From NCBI GenBank assembly GCA_016946835.1, contig JACVTC010000231.1, positions 85,001 through 97,500 of the forward strand: a stretch of 12,500 nucleotides of DNA, read 5' to 3'. Both the position numbers and the translations under genes were made by a program. This DNA is from Neocallimastix lanati (nom. inval.) (taxonomy: Eukaryota; Neocallimastigomycota; Neocallimastigomycetes; Neocallimastigales; Neocallimastigaceae). Below, in pieces: positions 1 to 10,080 of the stretch. The notes beneath the pieces are model-generated. The model was not told the origin of the DNA and made no database searches. It saw nothing but the letters and a program-made list of their open reading frames with translations. Every line of letters begins with the position of its first letter. Position 1 is the stretch's first letter.

Positions 1-409
1 TATTTTTATTTTTATTTTAATTTTTAATTTTTTATTTTTAATTTTTTATTTTTTTTTATATGTATTATTTATTATTTTTATTATTAAATATATAATTAAT
101 TCTTTTTGTATAAAATAATGTCGAAAATTAATTACTATTTAAATTATAAATATATATTTACAAAAAAAAAAAAAAAAAAAAATGCCACATTATTAAAACA
201 CTCTTCATTAAATATACTATGTTCAAAGTAATTTAATTATATTTTTTGTGTATCTCACTTTTTTCTTATTTCATATATCTATATTATCATTATCTTTTGT
301 ATTTTTTTTTTATAACTAATTAATAATTATTTATTGATTACATACTTTTCTTTTTTTCATTTTTATTTTTTATTTTATTTTATTTAAATATGAAAAGTAA
401 ATTATTAAT

Positions 410-440
<31 letters not shown>

Positions 441-830
441 CTTTTGTACATAATTTAAACTTTTACTTATTATAAATTTTATAATTAAGGCAGTACATAG
501 TTTTAAAAGTACCAACATTTTATTTTTTTTATTATTAAAAAGTGTAGATAAAAAAGCTTTTAAACTTTAAAATACTTTTAAGATTAAATTATAGTTCTTG
601 TTATAATGGTGATGACAATTAGACAAAAAAAAAAAAAAAAAAGAAAAAAACTTTTATTTTTAATATATTAAATAGTAAAATATTAAACTTTTTTTTTATT
701 AATATTAACTATTTATTAATATAAATATATATTAGCTATTTTTAAATATATTGTAATGATTATATTATATATATATATTTAACCTACTTATATTTCATAT
801 ATTAATATTTTTTTTTATTATTTTTTTAAG

Positions 831-842
831 TGGAGTTCTCCA
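831..842. repeat. GC-rich hairpin in A+T desert
   Basis: TGGAG-TT-CTCCA forms a perfect 5-bp stem with a 2-nt loop. It lies in one of the few G+C-rich patches of the first 2 kb, followed by TTCACCTTAGAATCGAAC. On the minus strand that tail resembles a tRNA T-loop (TTCGATT), but the flanking stem pairs only three of five bases. I do not call a tRNA. Confidence 0.4.
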
Positions 843-1024
843 TTCACCTTAGAATCGAACTATTTATTAATTAAAATATGTTTATATTCTTGCTCTTATT
901 ATTTTTTTTTTAAAGAATATAAAGAAAAAAAAATCATATAACTACTATTAAAAAGAAAACTTTTTGAAATTTTTTTTTTTTAAATGAATCCTTTCTTTTA
1001 ATGATTTAGTAAAAATAAATAATA

Positions 1025-1083
<59 letters not shown>
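1025..1083. repeat. (AAT)n microsatellite, about 19 units
   Basis: This is an uninterrupted run of AAT units of about 59 nt, followed directly by an A/G-rich patch. It is typical of intergenic DNA in this kind of genome. Confidence 0.9.
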
Positions 1084-1087
<4 letters not shown>

Positions 1088-2574
1088 GAAAAAAGGAAAA
1101 TAAAAAATGTAGATAATCCTATCATCATATTCTATTTTATTTAGTTCGAATTTGAAGTTTAATATTTTTTTTTTTTTTACATTTATTTGTTACGTCATTT
1201 TTTTTATATAAAAATTTTTTTTAATTTATTTAAACTTCGAAACTTTTTTAAAAATGAAATAATATTAAAAAATAAGGTTATTAATTAAAAAAAAAAAAAG
1301 TTTGAATTAACATCTTATAATATAAATATGTTAAATATATTTAATTAATTTTAAATATATATTTATATTTTTTTTATTTTATTTTATTTTATTTTTTATT
1401 TTTTATTTTTTATTTTTTATTATTTTTTTTTAAAAAAAAGTTTTTTGATAACAATAATTCTAATATATAAATATTACCAATATATTTCATCGCCATCTTT
1501 TATATATATATATTTAAGATTATATGTATAAAAAATATCAAAATAAATAATAAAATGTATAATATAATATTAATGGATAATACATTTATTTTTTTTAAGA
1601 ACAAAAAATATTAAGTTACTCATTTTTTTTTTTAAAGTCTCTACATATATTATAAATATAAAATTTAATTTAATTATATAAACACAATAATAATAATAAT
1701 AATAATAATAAAAACAATATTATCCTTAATGACAAATAAAAAAATAAGATGAAATAAAAACAAAACAAAATAAAATAATAATAATAAATAATAAATAAAT
1801 AAATAATAATAATAATAATAAATATTAAATAATAATATTTTATCCCATTTACTTTTATAAATTAATTAGTTATCAACCTTTTTTTTAATCAAATTTTAAA
1901 ATTATTCATAATACTTAATATTTTTTTATATTTTATATTTTAATATAAATTAAACTTTTTTTTTTTTATTTTAATTAAAAAAATATCTTGAATAATAGAA
2001 AAGAAAGTTTAATAAATAAAATTTAAAATTTAAAAAAAAAAAAAAAAAATTATTTTATTTTTTTTTATTTTATTTTTTTATTTTTTACTTGAATATTTGA
2101 ATAAAATAAATATAAAATATTATATATATATATATTAATTAGATGAAAGAAAAAAAAAAAAAGAAATATGTAAAGTTTATTTGATTAAAAAAAAATTTTT
2201 TTTTTTTTAAAGTTATTATTATTATAATTAAAATTTATATATTTTTAAAAAATTAAACTATTTTAAATTCAAAAAAGAAAAAAATAATAATAATAATATT
2301 AATATTAATGATAAAAAAAAAAAAAAAATGTTAAATAAATATATATAAATGTACAAATATATATATTAGATGACATTTTTCTTTTTTTCTTTTTTCTCTC
2401 TCTCCTTCGTAATTATTTTTTTTTTGTTTCCTTTTTTTATTATTATTATTATTTTCTATTATATTTTAAATTATTTTAAAATTATTTAAAATATTATATA
2501 AATATTAATATTTTTTAATTTTTTTTTTAAAAAAAGGAATAAATTTTTATTTTTTATCTATATTTATTTAAAGG

Positions 2575-2577
<3 letters not shown>

Positions 2578-2607
<30 letters not shown>
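2578..2607. repeat. (AAT)10 microsatellite
   Basis: Ten uninterrupted AAT units are followed by an A/C-rich AACAACAATAA stretch. Confidence 0.9.
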
Positions 2608-2612
<5 letters not shown>

Positions 2613-2928
2613 CAACAATAAACATATTAATAACAAAGATAACAACAATAAAATAATATAAAAAAAAAGAAAGAAAAGAAAATTCAATACTTTTGTAATA
2701 ATTATGTTAAAGTTAATGTTAGTGCATCAACAATTAATAAAGAATTATAGTTATAGAATATATTATTTATTAAAATAAAAGATATTGTATGTATTACATA
2801 TTAAATGAATAACATATAAAGAGAGAGAGAGTAAAAAAATGTAAAGAATTTATTTCATTTGAACAACAAAAACATCAATAAATAAAAAAAAATTATAATT
2901 TTTAAAAGTCATATTGTAAAATATTTAA

Positions 2929-3075
2929 GCAATATTAGTAAAGTTACAAGAATTTATTAAAGTTTTAGATGAATTATATAAAGGCAGTCATCGACCGAAT
3001 ACCCAATTTATTTTATTTAAAAAAAAAGTTTCTTTCTCTCTCTATTTTTTTTTTATTTATATATTTTTATTTTGA
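2929..3075 (+). other. Coding-like island, 48 open codons, possible orphan exon
   Basis: The frame opens after TAA at 2926-2928 and closes at TGA 3073-3075. Its first half reads LVKLQEFIKVLDELYKGSHR then PNTQFILFKKK, with GGC, CGA, CCG and ACC codons that are very rare in the surrounding DNA. The second half is Phe/Tyr from T runs and looks like filler. There is no ATG. An acceptor-like TTAAG precedes it at 2925-2929. I do not recognise a family. It could be a decayed gene fragment or chance. Confidence 0.22.
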
Positions 3076-3312
3076 TATAAATAAAGAAACAAAAAGTTAA
3101 AAAAAAAAAAATCAAAAAAAAAACTTTTTTAAACAAAAAAAAAGAATATTCAAAAAAAAAAAAATTTTTTTTTATTAGTCATATTCATTAAAAAAAAAAA
3201 AAAAAAGATAAAGAATAAAAAGTTATCATAAAATAATTTGGATGTATAAATACATTTATTAATTAAGTATCAACCTATAAAATCATCATATTATTAAATC
3301 AAAAATAAGTAA

Positions 3313-3345
<33 letters not shown>

Positions 3346-3348
3346 TGA

Positions 3349-3392
3349 GTTAATAGTAATAATAGTAATAGTTAATAGTAATAATAGTAATA
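3349..3392. repeat. Perfect 22-bp tandem duplication
   Basis: The unit begins GTTAATAGTAATAATAG and occurs at 3349-3370 and 3371-3392 without a mismatch. It sits just after a 26-nt A run. Confidence 0.88.
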
Positions 3393-3940
3393 ATAAAAAT
3401 AATAATAATGAAATAAAATTTTATTTCAATTTTATATAGGTTCATTTAATAATTACTATTTTTAGAAATAATTTTTCTCAAATTAAATTAGATGTTTTAA
3501 ATTAAATTATTCATTTTAATGATTTATTTAGGATATTAAATAATATATATATTGAATAAAGAAATTTTATATATTATAATATAAAACATGTATATAATTT
3601 TTTTTTAAAGTTTTTAATAAACAATTATATAGAACAAAAAAAAAAAAAAAATTAAATTAAATAATATAAAGAGTCATTGTATATATATAAATTCATAACC
3701 AATTTTTATTTGACAAAAATACTTAAAAAAGAATTGTATATTAGCTTTATAATAAATAATTTAAATAATAAACTAATTTATCATTATTATTCTTTATTAT
3801 ATATTATATTATTATATTGATACCTCCAAATTTTTTCTTTTTTATGAACAGTTGTATGTAACCATATAAAACAAAAATTTATGGAAAATAAATCATACTA
3901 AATATATATATATTTATCTTATAATTTTTTTTTTTTTCAA

Positions 3941-3995
3941 TTTTTGATAACAATAACAAAAAAAAAAAAAAAAATCATTTTTTGATAACAATAAC
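3941..3995. repeat. Two-copy 38-bp repeat with A-rich spacer
   Basis: The core TTTTTGATAACAATAAC occurs at 3941-3957 and 3979-3995, each followed by a poly(A) tract. A similar TTTTTTGATAACAATAA word occurs once more near 1441, so the core may be a dispersed element. Confidence 0.82.
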
Positions 3996-4239
3996 AAAAA
4001 AAAAAAAAATAAGTTATTAATAAAATCAATATTAACATCAATATTTTTATTCAATATATTTTATTTATATCAATACGTTGCAATAATTCAAAAAAAAAAT
4101 TTTTTTTTCTTTTTCTTTTTTTTTTTTTTTAATATAAATATCATTAACAAGTGCGTATAATCATCATTAAAATAACATAAACTAAAATTAAAAATTTCAT
4201 TTACTACAATATAATCTTGTATTTTTATATATATATATT

Positions 4240-4260
4240 GAAAATATCAATAATATTTTC
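4240..4260. repeat. Perfect 8-bp hairpin
   Basis: GAAAATAT and ATATTTTC are exact reverse complements separated by the 5-nt loop CAATA. No T-run or gene end makes this an obvious transcription signal. Confidence 0.5.
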
Positions 4261-4879
4261 TTTCATTTCAATATTTTAAAAGATAATATGAAGAAAAACA
4301 ATTAACATTATTTCAAATTTTTATTAAATAAATAACATTTATTACATATCATCCATTCCAATACCAGTTTATTTATTTATCAATTTTATAGTATTATAAA
4401 TAACATATTGCTTTTGAAAGTTAACTTAATTGCTCATTTTTTTTATATATACAATTATAATCTATACAAGTTAACTCATTTACTGATATATTGAATAATA
4501 TTTTATTGTAAATTTTTTTTTTTTTATATTGCTAGTATTTAATATTATATTATTTTTAGTTATTTCTTTTTTTATATTTATTATATTTAAATAATAATAA
4601 ATCAAAAACATAATCAATATTATACATCATACATATTATAATTAAATATTAACATATAAGTAATTAAAAAAAAAAAAAAAAAAAACGTGTTTTTTTAAAA
4701 AAAATTTATTTGATATATATAATATATTCCAATTGTATCCCATCATATATTAATATATAAAGCAATATATTTATATATAACATATAATAGGAATAATAAA
4801 AAAATTTTATTATTATTATTACTATGTTACAAAATATTTTTTAATAAATTTATTGGATATTTTAATAGTCATAAAATAT

Positions 4880-4910
<31 letters not shown>

Positions 4911-4912
<2 letters not shown>

Positions 4913-5005
4913 CAAAATAGTAAACTAGGAACTAATCACCTACTTAACATAACCATTGAAGTCATAATTTTCATCAAAGACATCATTATAATTAGTTATT
5001 AAAGT
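4911..5005. other. Richer island open on both strands
   Basis: On the minus strand, codons from about 5005 down to a TAG at 4940-4942 read ITNYNDVFDENYDFNGYVK and stop, with GTC, TTC, GGT and AAG codons. On the plus strand the same bases read IQNSKLGTNHLLNITIEVII and onward to TAA at 5000-5002. The minus reading looks more protein-like, such as the tail of a terminal exon, but no acceptor or upstream exon was found. Confidence 0.18.
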
Positions 5006-5624
5006 TTAATATTATTTTTTTTATAATAATAATAATACTAAAACCAATACCAATAAATACTAATAATAGTAAAGAACAAAAGAACAAATTAAAAAAAAAA
5101 AAATTAAGTATACAAATAAAAATTAAAAAAAAAAAAAAAAAGAAAAAGAAAATTTTTTTCTCATTAAAATAATAAAAAAAAAAAAAAAATACAGCATAAA
5201 TTATTTAAACACATATAAACTGGTTTTTTTCAACAAAAAAAAAAATTGTCATTTTAAAATAATAAATTTAAATATAATGGAAGAATATTTATTAATTTAA
5301 AACAAATATATTTTTTTTTATTTTCTTTTTATTATATATTTATTATATATAATTAGTATTAAAAGAGTATGAAAGAAAAGATTTCAAAGATTCATTTTAA
5401 AAAAGCGTATTTAATAATATTTTATAATATGTGTTTATTTTATCATATTTAAAAAAAATTTATTTTTTTTTTATTATTAAGGTAATAAAGAAAATTATTT
5501 AATTTTTGTAATAATAAAAAAAATTATTATTATTAGTATTTTTTTTTTAATATGTTGTTATTCACATACTATTTAAAAATTTATTTGTTTTTATTTTACT
5601 TACACTAATAAATTTATAAATTAA

Positions 5625-5777
5625 CATATTTTTAATGCATTATCATACAGTTATAATAGTTTTAATAATAATGCAGTAATAATAATAATAATAATCAATA
5701 ATTTTTATGCAGTAATAATATTAATAGAACAATATCTAGAGAATGAATCAAATTTTATCAAAAATTTCAAAATTTAA
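5625..5777 (+). other. Coding-like island of 50 codons
   Basis: The frame is open from CAT at 5625 to TAA at 5775-5777. The start and middle are Asn/Ile from AAT repeats. The end reads LIEQYLENESNFIKNFKI, which is more balanced. AATAG at 5724-5728 could be a splice acceptor for this tail. Within it ATGCAGTAATAATA is repeated directly at 5671-5684 and 5707-5720. There is no ATG start that fits. It may be chance. Confidence 0.17.
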
Positions 5778-5795
5778 GTAATATTATTATCAAAA

Positions 5796-5830
<35 letters not shown>

Positions 5831-5977
5831 TTATACAAATTATTATATAAAATTTTACCAAAAAATAGATTATAAAAACTTCAATAGTAAAAAAAGTTAT
5901 TCATTTCATATCCAAAGTAAATAAGTTTATTTTTATCCAACCAACGTTATATTTTTTCAATAAAAATTTTATATTGA

Positions 5978-6001
5978 TACCTACCTACCTACATACATAC
6001 A
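5978..6001. repeat. (TACC)3(TACA)3 tetranucleotide tract
   Basis: Three TACC units run directly into three TACA units, a single C-to-A change apart. This is one of the few C-rich simple repeats here. Confidence 0.88.
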
Positions 6002-6087
6002 TTATTATATTTTATCAATTAATAATCAATAACTCAAAAAACTTATCAATTATTAAAAATCATATACATTAATATTATAGCATATAA

Positions 6088-6210
6088 TTCAAACTATATA
6101 TATATATAAAGAGCACTCATCAATCTCAATCACATATACAAACTGCTACAATTAATATAAAATTATATATATATATATATATACATTTTTTAATTAGTTT
6201 TTCGTTTTAA
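6088..6210 (+). other. Open island with polar core
   Basis: Forty codons are open to TAA at 6208-6210. The core KSTHQSQSHIQTATI is polar and uses AGC, CAC and GCT. It is flanked on both sides by Tyr/Ile from AT repeats. There is no ATG, and I see no family resemblance. Confidence 0.12.
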
Positions 6211-6802
6211 CTTTTTTATATGTTTTAAAAAGCCAAATATTTATTAAATATTATATTAATACATTTTATTTTATTTTATTATATTTATTAATTTTTACTA
6301 TTAAAAATAAAGAAAAATAATTAAAAAAAAAAAAAAAAATATCGCGTGTAACCTTAAAAAAATAATTACAAAAAAGGAAAAAAATTTATTTTATATGTAT
6401 ATATTTACATATATATAAATAATTATATAATTATATAATTAAGTAATTAAATCCAAAAAAAAAAAAAAAAAAAAAAAAAAAAGGAAAATTAAAATAAATA
6501 CAAAATTTTCCTAATAATATAAAAGTAGAAAATAATTGTACATTTTTTTTTATTTTATATCAATATAATACAATTAAGTCATAATCAATCATAATTATCA
6601 ACAAAAAAAAAAAAAAAAGAAAATTAGTGATCTTCATTTTTTTTTTTTCTTTTTATAAATTTATATACAGTCAACAGTCAAATTCAATACTTTTTTTTTT
6701 TCAATTATTAAATATTAAACATCAATATATATATTATATATATAAGTAAATTAAAAAGAATATAAAAAAATATTTTAACCATTTTTATAATTTCAATATC
6801 AC

Positions 6803-6806
<4 letters not shown>

Positions 6807-6836
<30 letters not shown>

Positions 6837-7050
6837 TTTTTTTTAACAAATAAAAACAAACCACTAGTATTGAACTTCCAAAAAAAATTTTTTTTGTATA
6901 AAAAAGAATTCATATATTATAAATGAAAGTAGTATAGAGGTAATATTATTAAAGAATTATAAATATCGAGTACTTAAAAAAGAAGAAAAAAAAGTTCAAA
7001 AAAAAAAAAATTATAAAATTATAAAAAAAAAAATTAAAATTTTTTTATAA
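6807..7050 (+). other. Two overlapping coding-like frames, possible broken gene fragment
   Basis: Frame A runs from the poly(A) at 6807 to TGA at 6924-6926 and reads RFFLTNKNKPLVLNFQKKFF then LYKKEFIYYK. Frame B is open for 58 codons from 6874 to TAA at 7048-7050 and reads NSYIINESSIEVILLKNYKY then RVLKKEEKK. Frame A ends about where frame B becomes protein-like, so a single frameshift near 6915-6925 would link them. That is the pattern of a decaying gene, or of a sequencing error in an A+T-rich gene. There is no ATG start and no recognised domain. Confidence 0.22.
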
Positions 7051-7058
7051 ATAAAATA

Positions 7059-7087
7059 CATTACAAGTGCATTACATATACATTACA
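7059..7087. repeat. Three CATTACA words spaced exactly 11 bp
   Basis: CATTACA occurs at 7059-7065, 7070-7076 and 7081-7087, so successive copies start 11 bp apart, about one helical turn. The spacers AGTG and TATA differ. It could be a protein-binding cluster or a diverged 11-bp tandem repeat. Confidence 0.5.
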
Positions 7088-7260
7088 ATTTGAGATAAAT
7101 TTAATAATTAAGGTTTAATTTAGGTGGATTTTCAAAAATAAAAAAAATTTTTTTTTTTTTCATTTTTTAAAGAATAAAAAATAAAAATTTAAAGTTAAAA
7201 TTATTCCTATTTAGTATATTGACTTGATTAAGAAGAATAATTAAAACGCGATTAAGAACA

Positions 7261-7304
7261 AAAAATAAAATAAAATAAAATAAAATAAGTAAAATAAAAT
7301 AAGT
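7261..7304. repeat. AAAAT pentamer tract with 14-bp tandem
   Basis: AAAAT pentamers lead into two exact copies of AAAATAAAATAAGT at 7277-7290 and 7291-7304. Confidence 0.85.
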
Positions 7305-7530
7305 AAAATAAAAAAAAAAATAATTCATTTGAATTTAAAATTAATAATTAAAATTAAAAAAATTTTTTTTTTTTTTCAAACCCAATTAAAAAAAATTCCA
7401 TGTTCAAAGTTTAAAAATAAATAAAAAAAATTTATATTGAATAAATAAATAAATATTAATTTAATAAATATTAAATTAATAATTAATGAATAAATATATT
7501 AATAACTTAATAAATAATGTAAAAAAAAAA

Positions 7531-7613
7531 ATTAGTAACAAAACAAAAAAAAATCGATAAAACAACAACAAAATTAGTAACAAAACAAAAAAAATCGATA
7601 AAACAAAAACAAA
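7531..7613. repeat. 42-bp tandem duplication
   Basis: The copies at 7531-7572 and 7573-7613 both begin ATTAGTAACAAAACAAAAA and contain ATCGATAAAAC. They differ by one base in an A run and one C/A change, so the duplication is recent. Confidence 0.87.
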
Positions 7614-8408
7614 ATCCAAAAAAAAAAAAAAAAAATTAAACAAAATAAAAATTTAAAACAAAAACAATAATAAAATTAAACAAAACAAAAAAAAAGAAGA
7701 TAAAACAAAAACAATAATAAGAATAGTAAAAAAAATAACAGAAAAAAGAAAAAGACAAAGATAATAATAATAAAACAAAAAAAAAAAAAAAATAGAAAAT
7801 TTTTATATTATATATAATAAATAGGAAAAAAATTTATTATTTTAATATAAAAACAAACAAAACGGATTTTATCATTAATTAAATCATAAAATTTTCGATA
7901 AAATTAAGCATATTTAATATATTAAAAAAGAAAAAAAAAAAAAAATAAAATATTTTTTTGTTTTAAAATTAAATAATAAAAATAAATGAAACTGATTATT
8001 TAATAGAAAAAAAATTTTTTTTTTTTTTTTAAAATAAAAAATATTCAGTAATAATAATATCATTATTTACTATTATTAATATTACTAGTTATAAAGTAAT
8101 AATAATAATATTTTTAAGATATCACTCATCTCATTATAATATTTCATTAATTATCAATAAATAAAGTAGATCTTTATTTATATTTTATTCAAAGAATAAT
8201 TAATAATAATAATTATTAATAAAATAACTTATTAAATATAAGTTTTTAATACTTTATAAAATAAAATAAAATAAAATAAAACGATAAATATAACTAAAAA
8301 TAAGAATAATTCCTAATCTATATTTTTTTTTAAAAAAAAAAAAAAAGGAATACCATTTTTATAATTTAATAAATAAATAAATAATTAAATAATAATAATT
8401 AAATAAAA

Positions 8409-8616
8409 ATGGTAAAAGTAAATAAATCAAATATTACAAATAATAGTATTATTACGGTTACAACAACGAATGGAAAAAATGATGAAACCATTGAAAGAAA
8501 CAACAGTTATCATCAAAATAATGAGATAGAAATAAATAATGATAATGATAATGAAAGTAATAGTTCAAATGAATATGATGATGTAAATGAAGAAGAGGTG
8601 GATAAACTACTAAAAG
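8409..8616 (+). CDS. Exon 1: start codon and acidic, Asn-rich N-terminus
   Basis: The ATG at 8409 is the first in frame after an upstream TAA at 8400 and sits in a favourable AAAAATGG context. The exon encodes 69 codons plus one base, running from MVKVNKSNIT to NEEEVDKLLK. The sequence is low in complexity but not a simple repeat, with mixed codons such as ACG, GTG and GAG that are rare in the flanking DNA. The donor is AAAG|GTAATG at 8617. Its leftover G joins GA of exon 2 to make Gly (GGA). Without splicing the frame runs to a TAA at 8676-8678 through a Lys/Asn-only stretch (NKKKNKAKKKK), which looks like translated intron. A short unspliced 89-residue protein is the alternative reading. 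Confidence 0.7.
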
Positions 8617-9666
8617 GTAATGTATATAATAAAAAAAAAAATAAAGCTAAAAAAAAAAAAATGAATAAAAAATTATAAAAAAAAAAAAAAATAAAAATAG
8701 AAATAAAAAAAAAAAAAAAAAAGAGAAATAATTAATACATTTTATTGCTTTATCATTAAATGACACAAATTAAAAGATGAAAAAAAAAAAAAAAGTTCAA
8801 AAAGAAATAATAATGAATAGAGTTTTTTTTTTTTTTTTATTTTTATCAAATATATATGTATATATTATTATTATTATTATTTTAACATATTAATATTATT
8901 ATTATGTTTGATTTATGAAGTCCACAATAGTAAAGAAGACAACAAATCATAATAAATTAAAAAAAAAAAAAAAAAAACGGAACATTTAAATAATAAATAG
9001 ATATAATATAATATACAATAAAAAATAAAATAAAATAAAATAAATATATTTTTTAAATAAAACAATAAATAGAAATATAAAATAAATATATAATCACTAA
9101 TAAATTAATAAAAATTAAACTAAAAATAAAAACAAAATGAAAAAAAAAATAAAAAACAGAAAAAATAAAAACAAACAAAAAAAAAAAAAAAAAAAAAACA
9201 TTAAGATGAAGATAGAATATATTTTATATATGCATAAAGATTTAAAAAAAAATCAATTAGGAATAATGTGATAATATTGTGATGATCATTATTAGATCAT
9301 AGATCTATGATGACTGTCATAAAATAACAAAAATATAATTTAAAGTTTTTAACCATTATATGATTACATATATGAATATATGAATATATATATATAGGGT
9401 TTATGTATATAAATTTATTAGTTATAGTTTATTATATATTAAAGTTTAATAGATTTCATTTTTAATATAATAATCATTGGCATTTTTAATTTATACCAAG
9501 AAAATCAAAACATTTTTTTTAATTAAAAAGCAAATATATATATTTTATTTTTTATTCAATAGAATATATCATAAATTATGGGATAATAATTTAAAAAAAA
9601 AAAAAAAAAAAAAATATATATATTTTATTTTTTATTCAATAGAATATATCATAAATTATGGGATAA

Positions 9667-9697
<31 letters not shown>

Positions 9698-10042
9698 TAT
9701 ATATATTTTATTTTTTATTCAATAGAATATATCATAAATTTTGGGATAATAATTTAAAAAAAAAAAAAATCAAAAAAATTAGAAATAAATTAATGATGAA
9801 TAATTATGAAGAATAAATGGATTAACAAAACAAAACAAAACAAAACAAAAACAAGCGAACAAGTAAAAAAAAAAAAAAAAAAAAAAAAGCATAAAATTAT
9901 AATTATTATTATTATTATAATTATAATTATTTTACAATAATAATCAATATATTAAACAAAGAAAAAATAAAAAATTTTTTATTTTAAATATTTTTTGTCA
10001 TAAAAACTTTAAATTTATTAATTTTGATAAATATATAAAAAA

Positions 10043-10080
<38 letters not shown>

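Larger units (their letters stand above)
1..2928. other. Gene-free A+T-rich DNA
   Basis: I see no supported gene. The stretch begins with imperfect T4-6A repeats (1-60). It then holds a 30-nt T run (411-440), an isolated hairpin at 831-842, (AAT)n at 1025-1083, pyrimidine-rich CT/T patches (2378-2405), (AAT)10 at 2578-2607 and (GA)5 near 2821-2831. Short open stretches, such as a 24-codon ATG frame at 2704, are within chance for this composition. Confidence 0.6.
3076..5624. other. Gene-free A+T-rich DNA with short duplications
   Basis: I see no gene. The stretch contains A-T junction palindromes (for example 3154-3174), a hairpin ATGTAT-AA-ATACAT near 3242-3255, the 22-bp and 38-bp tandem duplications listed separately, a perfect hairpin at 4240-4260, a 30-nt A run (4881-4910) and a compositionally richer island at 4911-5005. 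Confidence 0.6.
5778..8408. other. Gene-free A+T-rich DNA upstream of the split gene
   Basis: Poly(A) runs dominate: 5799-5828 (30 nt), 6455-6482 (28) and 6805-6834 (30). There are also a TACC/TACA tetramer tract, phased CATTACA repeats, pentamer and 42-bp tandem duplications, and two open islands listed separately. The last few hundred bases before 8409 should include the promoter and 5' UTR of the gene, but TATA-like words are everywhere and none can be singled out. Confidence 0.55.

Noticed and set aside
829-880. Degenerate tRNA on the minus strand (TTCGATT loop)
   Set aside because: The T-stem pairs only three of five bases, and no acceptor, D or anticodon arm can be drawn.
2707-2745. 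Helix-turn-helix-like string VNVSASTINKEL suggesting a Tc1/mariner transposase relic
   Set aside because: It is only 12 residues before two stops, with no catalytic motif, terminal inverted repeats or TA duplication.
7531-7613. CRISPR-like direct repeats
   Set aside because: There are two adjacent copies without unique spacers. This is a plain tandem duplication in eukaryotic DNA.
8409-8678. Intact 89-residue protein ending NKKKNKAKKKKMNKKL
   Set aside because: The last 20 codons are an A-run translation, and a donor at 8617 joins in phase to a convincing exon 2. I prefer the spliced model.
9477-9674. 65-residue open frame on the plus strand
   Set aside because: It is the translation of the A-tailed tandem repeat, changing frame between copies, with no independent coding signal.
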